A stretch of 64,000 bases of DNA from Arthrobacter sp. AQ5-06. GTDB taxonomy: Bacteria > Actinomycetota > Actinomycetes > Actinomycetales > Micrococcaceae. Each line of letters begins with the position of its first letter. Within the stretch, counting starts at the first letter, position 1. The stretch lies in the NCBI RefSeq assembly GCF_003287955.1, contig NZ_QMKP01000010.1:62001-126000 (forward strand). Direction: 5' to 3'. Positions 8,179 through 16,607 of the stretch are shown one piece after another. Position numbers and translations under genes: made by a program. The notes beneath the pieces are model-generated. The model saw only the letters and a list, made by a program, of their open reading frames with translations, made no database searches and had not been told where the DNA came from.

Positions 8179-9676
8179 GGTTGGCTCCGTTCTGGTCGGG
8201 GTCTGCTGAGGATCCGGGGTTGGCAGGCAACTGGCTGAAGCGGGAAAAGTCGGGGTAGGCGGCCAGGATACGGCGCGAGATTCCGGCTGCCTGGCCCAGG
8301 TAGCTGGCCGGGTCAAGGAGCTCCGCCAGTTGTCCATCGGAAAGCGTCTCCGCCGGAACGGCCTCGCGGAGCTGCCGGCCGTAGGTGGCGCCCTGTTCCG
8401 CGGCGGGCGCCTGGAGCGTCCGGTCAACCACGGCCTGGAGCTGCTCCTTGCCGCTGCGGCCATCCTGTTCGGCGAGCAGCGGGGCGACTGCGGCGCCCAC
8501 CCCTTCGGCCAGGAGCAGCGGTCCGGCAAGTTCCAGGTTGCGGCGCATGGCGTCGGGCAAAACCTGCAGGCCTTCGGCGAGCTCCCGGAGGTGTCCGGCA
8601 GCGCCGAGTGCCAGGCGGAGAAGCTGGCGCAGGGCCGGCCATTCCGTGTGCCAGGCAGCGTCGGGGCGTTCGTCGTTGAAGGTGGCGGCGGCCAGGTGCA
8701 GCTGGGCCTCCAGCTGGGGTGCCTGGAGGGCGGCGCTGCGGATGAGGACCGACAACACCGGGTTCTGCTTCTGCGGCATGGCCGAGGATACGCCGCGGCC
8801 GGCGGCGCGCGGTTCGGCGAGTTCGGCCACCTCAGGCCGGCTCAGGAACAGGACGTCCGTGGCGATCTTGCCGGCGGCGTCCAGCGCCGAGGCCAAGGCA
8901 TGTCCGAGCGACGTGATGGCCAACCGGTTCGTGTGCCATGGTGCCGGGGCCGTGGCCAGGCCCAGTTGCCGGGCCAGCGAGTCGGCCAGGTCAAACGGGT
9001 TGGTGGCCGAGCCTGCGGTTAGCACGGTTCCGGCGGCCAATGTTCCGGCCGCCCCGCCGAACTGCACCGGGAACTGCGCGTTGCCCAGCTGCCGGCCTGC
9101 GGCTGCCAGCCCGTGGAACCACTGCGCCGCCCGCAGCCCAAACGTAAACGGGAGGGAGTGCTGGGTCAGGCTCCTGCCCACGCCCAGGGTGTCCGCATGC
9201 TGTTCCGCCAAGGAGGCGAGCGCCGCCGTCGTGCATTTCAGATCCGCCAGCAGCGCCTCAACGGTGTTGCGCGCGAGCAGCATCAGGGCCGTGTCCAGCA
9301 CGTCCTGGCTGGTCAGCGAGGTGTGGACCGCCTTCACTGCGCCGATGCGGGCGCCGTCCAGCGCCGCGACGTGCTTCCGCAGGTCTGTCAGCAGCGGGAT
9401 GACGGGGTTGCCGCCGCCCTGCGCCCGGAGCGCGATGTCTGCCGCGTCGTAGCGGCCCGCCTCAGCGGCCGAGGCCACGACGGCGGCGGAACCGGCAGGC
9501 GCCAGGCCCGCCTTCTCCAGCACGGCGGCCCAGCCGGACTCGACGGCGAGGATCGCCGCCAGCACGGCGCGGTCACCGGTCAGCGCCGTCACCAGGGGCG
9601 ACGCCGAGACAGGGCTCAGCAGGCCGACGTCGCCGTCCGCCGCGCTTCCGAAGTAGCCCAAGGCGGCGCCGTTCAC
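8171..9676 (-). CDS. pcaB: 3-carboxy-cis,cis-muconate cycloisomerase
   Basis: Fumarase/argininosuccinase superfamily enzyme that lactonises 3-carboxy-cis,cis-muconate. The superfamily signature SSAMPQKQNPVLS is near residue 275, and TSLTSQDVLDTALML and LTQHSLPFTFGLR are further conserved blocks. The GTG at 9676 overlaps the pcaG stop (GTGA), giving 501 residues, slightly longer than the usual 350-450 because of a C-terminal segment after about residue 440. It sits in the translationally coupled pcaHGBDC chain. An adenylosuccinate-lyase role is excluded by context. Confidence 0.92.
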   Translation of the reverse strand: MNGAALGYFGSAADGDVGLLSPVSASPLVTALTGDRAVLAAILAVESGWAAVLEKAGLAPAGSAAVVASAAEAGRYDAADIALRAQGGGNPVIPLLTDLRKHVAALDGARIGAVKAVHTSLTSQDVLDTALMLLARNTVEALLADLKCTTAALASLAEQHADTLGVGRSLTQHSLPFTFGLRAAQWFHGLAAAGRQLGNAQFPVQFGGAAGTLAAGTVLTAGSATNPFDLADSLARQLGLATAPAPWHTNRLAITSLGHALASALDAAGKIATDVLFLSRPEVAELAEPRAAGRGVSSAMPQKQNPVLSVLIRSAALQAPQLEAQLHLAAATFNDERPDAAWHTEWPALRQLLRLALGAAGHLRELAEGLQVLPDAMRRNLELAGPLLLAEGVGAAVAPLLAEQDGRSGKEQLQAVVDRTLQAPAAEQGATYGRQLREAVPAETLSDGQLAELLDPASYLGQAAGISRRILAAYPDFSRFSQLPANPGSSADPDQNGANRG

Positions 9677-10236
9677 CGGAAGTCCAGGAAGACTGTTTCG
9701 CCCTCGCCCTGCAGGCGGATGTCCCACGTGAGTCCGCCGTCGGGATCGCGGCGGGCAATGAGCGTACGACGACGGTCCGGGTCCAGGGAGCTGAGTAGCG
9801 GGTCCTTGGCGAGGGCTTCGTCGTTCTCCGGCAGGTACACGCGGGTGAATAGCCGGTTCATCAGGCCACGGGCAAACACGGCGACGGAGATGAAGGGTGC
9901 GGCACCGGACTCGGTGGGGCCCGGGTTCACGGTGGTGAAGGTGTACACGCCGGAGTGGCCCACGGAAGCGCGGCCCCAGCCCGTGAAGGTGTAGCCGTCG
10001 CGGACCAGGGAACCGGTCTGCTGCACGATTTTGCCCTCGGCGTCAGGCTGCCAGATCTCCAGGATGGCGTCCGGAATGGTTGCCCCCCCACCGTCAAATA
10101 CGGTGCCCTGGAGGCGGATGGAGCCAGGCGTGCCGGGTGCTAGGAGTTCGTTGTCCTTCTCGAACGGCAGTGCGTAACCGTAGAAGGGGCCGACGGTCTG
10201 GCCGGGGGTGGGAACAAGCTTGGTGGTTGTGCTCAC
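9673..10236 (-). CDS. pcaG: Protocatechuate 3,4-dioxygenase alpha subunit
   Basis: Alpha chain of the intradiol ring-cleaving dioxygenase. The 187 residues start VSTTTKLVPTPGQTVGPFYGYALPF and carry the beta-sandwich blocks LQGTVFDGGGATIPDAILEIWQPDAEG and APFISVAVFARGLMNRLFTRVYLP. This chain lacks the full iron-ligand set, as expected for alpha subunits. I prefer the GTG at 10236, one base after the pcaH stop and preceded by GAGG at good spacing; an ATG at 10248 would overlap pcaH by 11 bp with its Shine-Dalgarno almost touching the start. It pairs with PcaH. Confidence 0.93.
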   Translation of the reverse strand: MSTTTKLVPTPGQTVGPFYGYALPFEKDNELLAPGTPGSIRLQGTVFDGGGATIPDAILEIWQPDAEGKIVQQTGSLVRDGYTFTGWGRASVGHSGVYTFTTVNPGPTESGAAPFISVAVFARGLMNRLFTRVYLPENDEALAKDPLLSSLDPDRRRTLIARRDPDGGLTWDIRLQGEGETVFLDFR

Positions 10237-10237
10237 G

Positions 10238-11020
10238 TTATTCCTCATCTCCTGCTGCGCCGAGCGCCTCGTTTTCGGTCCAGGTCCGCTTGGAACCGGT
10301 GAGGACGATGTCCCAGTTGTAGCCGAGGGCCCATTCGGGTTCGGTCAGGTTGTGGTCGTAGCTGGCCACGAGCCGGTCGCGGGCGTCCTGGTCCACGATG
10401 GACTGGTAGATGGGGTCCAGTGGGAAGAGCTGGTCGCCGGGGAAGTACATCTGGGTGACGATGCGCTGGGTGAACTCCGTGCCGAACATGGAGAAGTGGA
10501 TGTGGGCCGGGCGCCACGCGTTGACGTGGTTCTTCCACGGGTAGGCGCCGGGCTTGATGGTGGTGAACCGGTACGAGCCGTCCGGGCCGGTGATGCAGCG
10601 GCCCACCCCGGTGAAGTTGGGGTCCAGCGGCGCCGGGTGCTGGTCACGTTTGTGGATGTAGCGGCCGGACGCGTTGGCCTGCCAGATTTCCACGAGCTGC
10701 CCGGCCACGGGGCGGCCGTCACCGTCCAGGACCTTGCCGGCCACGATGATCCGCTCACCCTGGGGTTCGCCGTTGTGCTGGATGGTCAGGTCCGCTTCCA
10801 GCGCGTGCACGTCCTGGTGGCCGAACGCCGGCGAGTACAGCTCGATGGTCTCCGGGTCCGCGTGGTGCAGGCTCTTGGTGGGGTGCCGCAGGATGCTGCT
10901 GCGGTAGGGGGCGTAGTCCAGCCGGGGCTGGGTTTCGGCCGGGGCGCCGTCTTTTAGTGCCCGGGCGTAGGCATCGCCCATGGCGTTGATCTCTGCACTG
11001 AGATCCTGCTGTGTCTCCAC
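10238..11020 (-). CDS. pcaH: Protocatechuate 3,4-dioxygenase beta subunit
   Basis: Catalytic beta chain that opens protocatechuate to 3-carboxy-cis,cis-muconate using a non-haem Fe(III). Metal-ligand motifs are present: tyrosines in SGRYIHKRDQHPAPLDPNF and GAYPWKNHVNAW, and histidines in RPAHIHFSMFG. The GTG at 11020 has a strong GGAGG six bases upstream and gives 260 residues, somewhat longer than the roughly 240 typical. It is 73 bp downstream of qsuB, so it may be read through from the shikimate genes or have its own promoter in that gap. Confidence 0.94.
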   Translation of the reverse strand: METQQDLSAEINAMGDAYARALKDGAPAETQPRLDYAPYRSSILRHPTKSLHHADPETIELYSPAFGHQDVHALEADLTIQHNGEPQGERIIVAGKVLDGDGRPVAGQLVEIWQANASGRYIHKRDQHPAPLDPNFTGVGRCITGPDGSYRFTTIKPGAYPWKNHVNAWRPAHIHFSMFGTEFTQRIVTQMYFPGDQLFPLDPIYQSIVDQDARDRLVASYDHNLTEPEWALGYNWDIVLTGSKRTWTENEALGAAGDEE

Positions 11021-11093
11021 TGCGGCCTCCTTTTGTCTGGTTGCTAATGCTGAGTGCTGCATTTGGTTGTTACTGCGGTCGGGTGGTGCTGTC

Positions 11094-13013
11094 TTAGCGG
11101 CGCTGCAGGTAGTCGTACTGGACTGCGTGGCGCACGGGGGCGTTGGGCGCGCCGTAGCCGTCGTAGGCGCCGCGGCGTTCCACCATTTCGAAGAACACAC
11201 TGCCCACAGTGGCTGTATAGAAGTGGAGGAATTCGCCGTCCGCGTCCCGGTCGTACAGCAGGTTCAGTTCCTGCAGCGTGGCCAGGAAGTCCGGTGCCAG
11301 GCCGAAGCGTGCGTCCAGGTCCTCGTAGTAGTTCGCCGGAATCTGCAGGAACTCCAGGCCGCTGGCCTTGCAATCCCTGGCGGTGGCCACCAGGTCATCC
11401 ACGGCGAAAGCGATGTGTTCCTGGTAGGTTTTGCGCTGCTGATTCAGCGGCGCCAGGTTCAGCACCAGCCGCACGGCGCGGTCCCCGGTGGCCATGACCT
11501 GCGAGCGGACCAGGCCGGTGGGGCTGGGCACCTCAGCGAACGGCTGGGGCTCCAGCGCGAGGGCGCTCGTGTAGAAGAGGACGGCCTCGTCGAAATGCTG
11601 CCACGGCTGTGCCAGGTTGACGTGGTCGATCACGGCAGTGGGGCCGGCGGCGGGCTTTTCCAGCCCCTCCCCGAACTCACGGGTCCAGGCCGCGGTGCCG
11701 TCGGAGGTGCCCTGGCACAGGAAGATATCGGTGGAGTCCGGGGCGGCGAAGCCCTGGAACACCTCCTCGTTGGCCTGGCTCTTGCGCGGGACCGCGGGGG
11801 CCTTCAGCTGCTGGGCGCGAGCGGCGGCAATCACGGGTGAGTCGACGTCGAACCCCAAGGCAGCGATAGCAGGAGCGGCGGCGGACGTCGCAATCCCCGT
11901 TGAATCGTCCCGGTCTGCTGGTGCGGTCTCGTTGATGATCACCCGGGCGTGTCCCAAGCTCCAGAGCTGCACGTCCTTGGTGCGGTGCCGGCCGTTGAAC
12001 TCGAACCCCAGCTGGCCCAGCACCGTTTCCAGCCCTTTGGTGTCCGCGGCCCTGACTTCGGCGAAGTTGTAGCCTGCGGGTTCGGTCACCTGCGGGAGGG
12101 TGGCCAGTTCCATCGGATAACGACGGCGGCCCGGGGCCTGCGTGCCACCGGCGGCGCCGGTGATCCCTGCGCCGGAAGGGGCCGGGGCGTTGGCATCCAG
12201 CCACTTGGCGCTCTGTTCCTCCAGCCAGATGAGCGAGCGCATGGCGTCGACGGCGGTGCGCTCCACGTCCGACTGGCGGAAAACGTCGTTGAAGATTTCC
12301 AGTGACACCGGGCCGCTGTACCCCGCCCGGACCACGTGGCCCATGAACTTGGCAAGCTCGAACTGGCCCTCACCCGGGAAAACCCGGTAATGCCGGCTCC
12401 AGGAGAGGACATCCATGGAGAGCTCGGGGGCGTCTGCCACCTGGACGAAGAAAATCTTTTCCGGGTTGAAGGCCTCGATGGGGGCGGTGTCCCAGCTGCG
12501 GGACAGGATGTGGAAGGAATCCAGGCAGGTGCCCAGGTTGGGGTGGTCCACGGCTTCCACGAGCTTGTGGGCGTGCTCGTAGTCGTTGACGTACTTACCC
12601 CAGGCCAACGCTTCGTAGGCAACCTTGACGCCGTGGTCCCCCGCCAACGCAGCCAGATTGCCGAGCTGTTCCACCCGGAGGTCGTCGCTGTCGATGCTGG
12701 CGGTGGCCACATTGGAGCAGACCAGGATGGTGTCCATGCCCAGCCGCGCCATGAGTTTGAATTTTGCTTCGGCGCGCCGGAGGTTGGCGGTGAGGAGGTC
12801 CTCGGACACGCTGTCGAAATCACGGAACGGCTGGTAAAGATCCAGCGTGAGGCCAAGGTCGGCCGCCATCTTGCGGACGTCCTCGGGCGTCAGCGGCGAC
12901 GTAACCAGGTCCTGTTCGAAGATTTCAATGCCGTCAAAGCCCGCGATGGCGCAGGCCTGCATCTTTTCCTTCAGGGTGCCGGAGAGGCAGACCGTGGCGA
13001 TTCCGGTGCGCAT
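11094..13013 (-). CDS. qsuB: 3-dehydroshikimate dehydratase fused to an HPPD-like VOC domain
   Basis: A 639-residue two-domain protein. Residues 1-285 form a xylose-isomerase-like TIM barrel that begins MRTGIATVCLSGTLKEKMQA and has AYEALAWGKYVNDYEHAHK, GTCLDSFHILSR and VSLEIFNDVFRQ, typical of QsuB/QuiC 3-dehydroshikimate dehydratases, which yield protocatechuate. After a Pro/Gly/Ala linker (about 285-305) come two vicinal-oxygen-chelate modules like 4-hydroxyphenylpyruvate dioxygenase, with candidate metal ligands in DHVNLAQPW, EHIAFAVDD and SVFFEMVERR. The start overlaps the aroE stop (TGATG). It links shikimate metabolism to the pca genes directly downstream. Confidence 0.92.
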   Translation of the reverse strand: MRTGIATVCLSGTLKEKMQACAIAGFDGIEIFEQDLVTSPLTPEDVRKMAADLGLTLDLYQPFRDFDSVSEDLLTANLRRAEAKFKLMARLGMDTILVCSNVATASIDSDDLRVEQLGNLAALAGDHGVKVAYEALAWGKYVNDYEHAHKLVEAVDHPNLGTCLDSFHILSRSWDTAPIEAFNPEKIFFVQVADAPELSMDVLSWSRHYRVFPGEGQFELAKFMGHVVRAGYSGPVSLEIFNDVFRQSDVERTAVDAMRSLIWLEEQSAKWLDANAPAPSGAGITGAAGGTQAPGRRRYPMELATLPQVTEPAGYNFAEVRAADTKGLETVLGQLGFEFNGRHRTKDVQLWSLGHARVIINETAPADRDDSTGIATSAAAPAIAALGFDVDSPVIAAARAQQLKAPAVPRKSQANEEVFQGFAAPDSTDIFLCQGTSDGTAAWTREFGEGLEKPAAGPTAVIDHVNLAQPWQHFDEAVLFYTSALALEPQPFAEVPSPTGLVRSQVMATGDRAVRLVLNLAPLNQQRKTYQEHIAFAVDDLVATARDCKASGLEFLQIPANYYEDLDARFGLAPDFLATLQELNLLYDRDADGEFLHFYTATVGSVFFEMVERRGAYDGYGAPNAPVRHAVQYDYLQRR

Positions 13014-13894
13014 CAGGCCGCCACCTCTTCCTTGGCCACAAGCTCCAGGAAATGGCCACGCATGCGTTCCGCGTCGGCTTCCAGCCCGGTGAAAATCCGG
13101 AACGAGTCCGCCGCCTGCCCAACGGCCATGCGGCCGCCGTCCAGGACCTCGCAGCCTTTGGCGCGGGCGCCGCGGACCAGTTCGGTATCGATCGGGCGGT
13201 AGACGATGTCCGCCACCCAGTGCCGCGTTTCCAGCAGGTCCAGGTCCAGCGGGACGCCCGGGTGGGCGGCCATGCCCACGGGCGTGCAGTGCACCAGACC
13301 GTCGGCCAACGGCATCAGCTGCGGCAGCTCCGCCGTCGTACGCGCTGTGACGGTGCTGCCCGGGAAGAAACCGGCCAGCTCTGCGGCGCGTGCCGCGCAG
13401 CGGGCGGGGTCCACGTCCACCAGGTCCAGCGCCTTCACGCCGGCGGTGAGCAGGGCATAGGCGACGGCGGAACCGGCGCCTCCCGCGCCAAGCTGGACAA
13501 CGCGGTCCAGCCGCGCGCCCGGAAGGCCGGAGGCAAGCGCGGCGGCAAAGCCGGAGAAGTCAGTGTTGTGGCCGATGAAGCGGCCGTCCTCGATGACCAC
13601 GGTGTTGACGGCGCCGAGCCTGAAGGCATCCGGCGAGACCTCGTCCAGGTGCGCCAGCACAAGCTGCTTGCACGGATGCGTGATGTTCAGGCCGGTGAAG
13701 CCCAGGCTGCGGGCACTCTTGAGCAGATCCCCCACCGCTTCGCCGGAAAGTCCGAGCTCCAGCAGGTCAATGGGGCGGTAGAGGTAGCGCAGGCCCTGCA
13801 CATCGCCTTCGCGTTCGTGCATGGGGGGAGTGAGTGACGGCATCACGCCGTCGCCGACCAGTCCCACAAGGTAGGACTCAGTTCGATTGCTCAT
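13013..13894 (-). CDS. qsuD: Shikimate/quinate 5-dehydrogenase, catabolic type
   Basis: AroE-family NAD(P)-dependent dehydrogenase of 293 residues. Substrate-binding LTPPMHEREG (near residue 19), the catalytic-lysine region LNITHPCKQLV (near residue 73) and the Rossmann motif VQLGAGGAGSAVAYALL (near residue 140) are visible. Its place at the head of the qsuB-pca operon implies a catabolic role, oxidising shikimate and possibly quinate to the 3-dehydro acids, rather than the aromatic amino acid pathway. Cofactor preference cannot be settled by eye. The start ATG is at 13894 and its promoter should lie in the next 140 bp. Confidence 0.88.
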   Translation of the reverse strand: MSNRTESYLVGLVGDGVMPSLTPPMHEREGDVQGLRYLYRPIDLLELGLSGEAVGDLLKSARSLGFTGLNITHPCKQLVLAHLDEVSPDAFRLGAVNTVVIEDGRFIGHNTDFSGFAAALASGLPGARLDRVVQLGAGGAGSAVAYALLTAGVKALDLVDVDPARCAARAAELAGFFPGSTVTARTTAELPQLMPLADGLVHCTPVGMAAHPGVPLDLDLLETRHWVADIVYRPIDTELVRGARAKGCEVLDGGRMAVGQAADSFRIFTGLEADAERMRGHFLELVAKEEVAA

Positions 13895-14003
13895 CCGGGC
13901 AGCTCCTTTGATACGACACTCGGCGGGCAGCGGCGCTCGAGGCGTCCGCGGCGGGTCGGGTGATAGGGATTACAGTACAACACTTGTTCACTTACCGCAC
14001 GCT

Positions 14004-14020
14004 TGTTCTACATACGAACA
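14004..14020. promoter_or_regulatory. Candidate operator upstream of the qsuD-qsuB-pca operon
   Basis: An inverted repeat TGTTC-N7-GAACA lies 110-126 bp upstream of the qsuD start, inside the 140-bp gap after the IclR gene. A second CTTGTTC half-site occurs about 20 bp away (near 13983). Spacing and symmetry suit an IclR-type dimer, but no consensus was searched. Confidence 0.45.
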
Positions 14021-14034
14021 TTTTGGCGTTCGAT

Positions 14035-14850
14035 TCACCGCTGCGGCAAGCGCGCGGCCAGCTCCGCCGCGGCATCCTGCAGCAGGGGCACATGGGCCAG
14101 CAGGGCTTCCACGCTGAGGCGGAACACGGGAACGGCGGTGGCCAGGGAGGCGAAGGCGTGGCCCTGTGAATTGAGCAGCGGCACAGCCACGGCGCGCATG
14201 CCGTTCTCGTTCTCCTCGTCCATCACGGCATATCCCTGCCGGCGCACCTTCTCGATCTCCGCACGGAAGGCGCTCCGATCCGTCATGGTGTGTTCGGTGA
14301 GGGGTTCCAGCTCGAGCTCCTCAAGCAGCACTTCACGCTCCGAATCCTCGGCAAATGCCACCAGCGCCTTACCGACGGCTGTGGCGTGCAAGGCGCCCAG
14401 ATGCCCGGGATCGCTGGTGACGCGGAAGGACTGCGGGCCGTCCACCTTGTTGACCGTGAGGTGATGGTGGCCGTCGCGGACACTGAGGATGGTGGCCTCC
14501 CCCGTCTGCTCGGTCACGCGACGAAGGACCGGCAGTGCCGTGCCGGCAAATCCGTGATGGTTGGAGACCCGCTGCCCCAGCTGGAAGATCCGCAGGCCCA
14601 GGTGGTAGCGGCGGCCGTCCGGCTCATAGTCCACAAATCCGTCCCGCGTCAGGGATCCCAGCAGGCGGTAGGTGGTACTGAAGGGGAGATGGGCGCGGCG
14701 CGAGATCTCGGCGGCGCTGGCGCCACGCGGCTCGTCACCCAGGAGGACCAGCAGGCCCAAGGCCTTGCCCACCATGTCCGTACGGTCGCTCCTGGGCGTC
14801 TTTGGCTCAGCGGCGACGTCATCGGGCGCTGTGGTTTGATTCACACTCAT
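14035..14850 (-). CDS. IclR-family transcriptional regulator of shikimate/quinate use
   Basis: A 271-residue IclR protein with an N-terminal winged HTH (ASAAEISRRAHLPFSTTYRLLGSLTRDG near residues 40-70) and a GAF-like effector domain (LGALHATAVGKALVAFAE, about residues 150-168). The ATG at 14850 is chosen because the preceding stretch is not protein-like. It lies between the qsuD-qsuB-pca operon and the divergent MHS transporter, so it likely controls one or both. It differs clearly from the PcaR-like protein at 3249-4061, so the cluster has two IclR regulators, perhaps one per half-pathway. Confidence 0.85.
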   Translation of the reverse strand: MSVNQTTAPDDVAAEPKTPRSDRTDMVGKALGLLVLLGDEPRGASAAEISRRAHLPFSTTYRLLGSLTRDGFVDYEPDGRRYHLGLRIFQLGQRVSNHHGFAGTALPVLRRVTEQTGEATILSVRDGHHHLTVNKVDGPQSFRVTSDPGHLGALHATAVGKALVAFAEDSEREVLLEELELEPLTEHTMTDRSAFRAEIEKVRRQGYAVMDEENENGMRAVAVPLLNSQGHAFASLATAVPVFRLSVEALLAHVPLLQDAAAELAARLPQR

Positions 14851-15083
14851 ACGTCGATGTTGCCACATCGTGGGAACTATTTCTAGATGGTGATTATTTT
14901 CTTGACAAGTGACTGCGCTCACAGCCATCATTGCTGTATCGCACAAGTAGCTCCCACCATGTGGCTACTAGCACGGGTCTTTCAACGGACTCCAGCCGCA
15001 CCGCACCAGGCATACACTCAGGCCGCTGCGGCTGCGCCACTCCAGATCCATCCGCGACAATGTCGTCACATCTAAGGAACTCC
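14851..15083. promoter_or_regulatory. Divergent promoter region, IclR regulator / transporter
   Basis: The 233 bp between the divergent regulator and transporter. A TTGACA at 14902-14907 is a candidate -35 element for the transporter, with only a poor -10 (CATCAT) downstream. The sequence is less GC-rich than its flanks. A ribosome-binding AAGGA lies at about 15074. No clear palindrome was identified. Confidence 0.4.
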
Positions 15084-16403
15084 ATGAGCCAGACACTTCC
15101 GTCCGCCGGGCCGGGCACTGTTGCCCCGGCCGGGACGCCAAAGAAAGCAGCCCTTGCCAGCTTCCTGGGCAGCGCCGTCGAATACTACGACTTCTTCATC
15201 TTCGGTTCCGCGGCCGCCCTGATCTTCCCCACGGTGTTCTTCCCGGACGCGGGGGCCAACGCGGCCGTTATGTCCTTCGCCACCTTCGGCTTTGCCTACG
15301 TGGCACGTCCGGTGGGCGCTGTCATCCTGGGCCACTTCGGTGACCGTGTGGGCCGGCGGAAGGTCCTGATGTTCACGCTGCTGCTGATGGGTGCCTCAAC
15401 CTTCATCATTGGCTGCCTGCCCGACTTCAACACCGTGGGCTGGTGGGCTCCGGCCCTGCTGGTGCTGGCGCGGCTTTGCCAGGGCCTCTCCGCCGCCGGC
15501 GAGCAGGCCGGCGCATCCTCGATGACGCTGGAACACGCACCGGACAACCGCCGCTCCTTCTTCACCTCCTGGACCCTCACCGGCACACAGGGCGGCCAGA
15601 TCCTCGCAGCCCTCGTCTTCATCCCCGTTCTCGCCCTCCCGGACGAAATCAAGTACGGCATCGGCTGGCGCATCCCGTTCTGGCTCAGCGCCGTCGTCGT
15701 GATTGTTGCCTTCTTCATCCGGCGCACCCTGCACGAACCCCCCGCCTTTGAGGAAGCCCAGAAGACGGCCCAGATTTCCAAACTTCCTGTAGCCGATCTC
15801 CTCAAGGGACACTGGCGCGACGTTATCCGCGTGGTCTGCTGTGCCTTCATCGCCGCCGTCTCCACCGTGTTCGGCACCCTTGCCATCAGCTACGCCAAGA
15901 CCGTCGCCGGTGTTGACGGCACGACTACGCTCTGGCTGGTAGTCGGCGCCAACCTGGTCGCTTTGGGTACCCAGCCGCTGTTCGGCAAGCTCGCGGACCG
16001 GATCGGCCGCAAACCGGTCTTCATCTACGGTGCCGTGGCCAGCGCCATCCTGACTCCTGTGTTCCTGCTCAGCCTGGAATCAGGCAGCATCCCGCTGATG
16101 TTCCTCGCGGCCATCGGCTTCTTCTCCTTCGGCTATGCGGCCTCCAATGCGGTTTGGCCGTCCTTCTACGCCGAGATGTTCAGCACCAAGGTCCGCTTCT
16201 CCGGCCTGGCGATCGGCACCCAGCTCGGCTTCCTGATGGCAGGCTTCGCCCCGGCGATCGTCGCCGCCATGGGCGGCATCAAGCCCGGCGGCTGGGTCCA
16301 GATCAGCATCTTCACCGGCGTCATCTGCGGCATCTCGGCCATCTCCGCCCTGACGGCCAAGGAGACTTTCAACGTCCCCACCAAGCAGCTCGGCCTCAAG
16401 TAG
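15084..16403 (+). CDS. MHS-family MFS transporter, probable shikimate/quinate uptake
   Basis: A 439-residue twelve-helix transporter. The start FLGSAVEYYDFFIFGSAAALIFP is the usual first helix of the metabolite:H+ symporter family (ShiA, KgtP, ProP relatives). The MFS loop motif GHFGDRVGRRKVL is near residue 95 and its second copy GKLADRIGRKPVF near residue 300. The ATG at 15084 has AAGGA nine bases upstream. It is divergent from the IclR gene and near qsuD/qsuB, so a shikimate- or quinate-type acid is the likely substrate; this is inference from context. Confidence 0.85.
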   Translation: MSQTLPSAGPGTVAPAGTPKKAALASFLGSAVEYYDFFIFGSAAALIFPTVFFPDAGANAAVMSFATFGFAYVARPVGAVILGHFGDRVGRRKVLMFTLLLMGASTFIIGCLPDFNTVGWWAPALLVLARLCQGLSAAGEQAGASSMTLEHAPDNRRSFFTSWTLTGTQGGQILAALVFIPVLALPDEIKYGIGWRIPFWLSAVVVIVAFFIRRTLHEPPAFEEAQKTAQISKLPVADLLKGHWRDVIRVVCCAFIAAVSTVFGTLAISYAKTVAGVDGTTTLWLVVGANLVALGTQPLFGKLADRIGRKPVFIYGAVASAILTPVFLLSLESGSIPLMFLAAIGFFSFGYAASNAVWPSFYAEMFSTKVRFSGLAIGTQLGFLMAGFAPAIVAAMGGIKPGGWVQISIFTGVICGISAISALTAKETFNVPTKQLGLK

Positions 16404-16450
16404 GGGCTGGCACAGCGGGAAGCTGACGTTCCTGCCCAGTTGCTTACCGG

Positions 16451-16485
16451 AAAGCCCGGCGCGTCCCAGGACACGCCGGGCTTTT
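16451..16485. terminator. Intrinsic terminator after the MHS transporter
   Basis: Hairpin with arms AAAGCCCGGCG and CGCCGGGCTTT followed by TTTT, 48 bp after the transporter stop. It may act on both strands, since ligC converges from the other side. Confidence 0.85.
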
Positions 16486-16607
16486 CCGCGCCCTGGGGAC
16501 GGAGCAACTGGGCTGGAACGCACGGTCGCAAACTTACCGGCGCAAACTTATGGACAAAACGTACGACGGCGGGCGGCGGGACTGGGTGCAGCCGGTGAAC
16601 GGAGCGT

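Noticed and set aside
8171-8529. N-terminal extension of pcaD to 389 residues
   Set aside because: The extra residues are an out-of-frame reading of pcaB; the GTG at 8178 gives a normal enol-lactonase.
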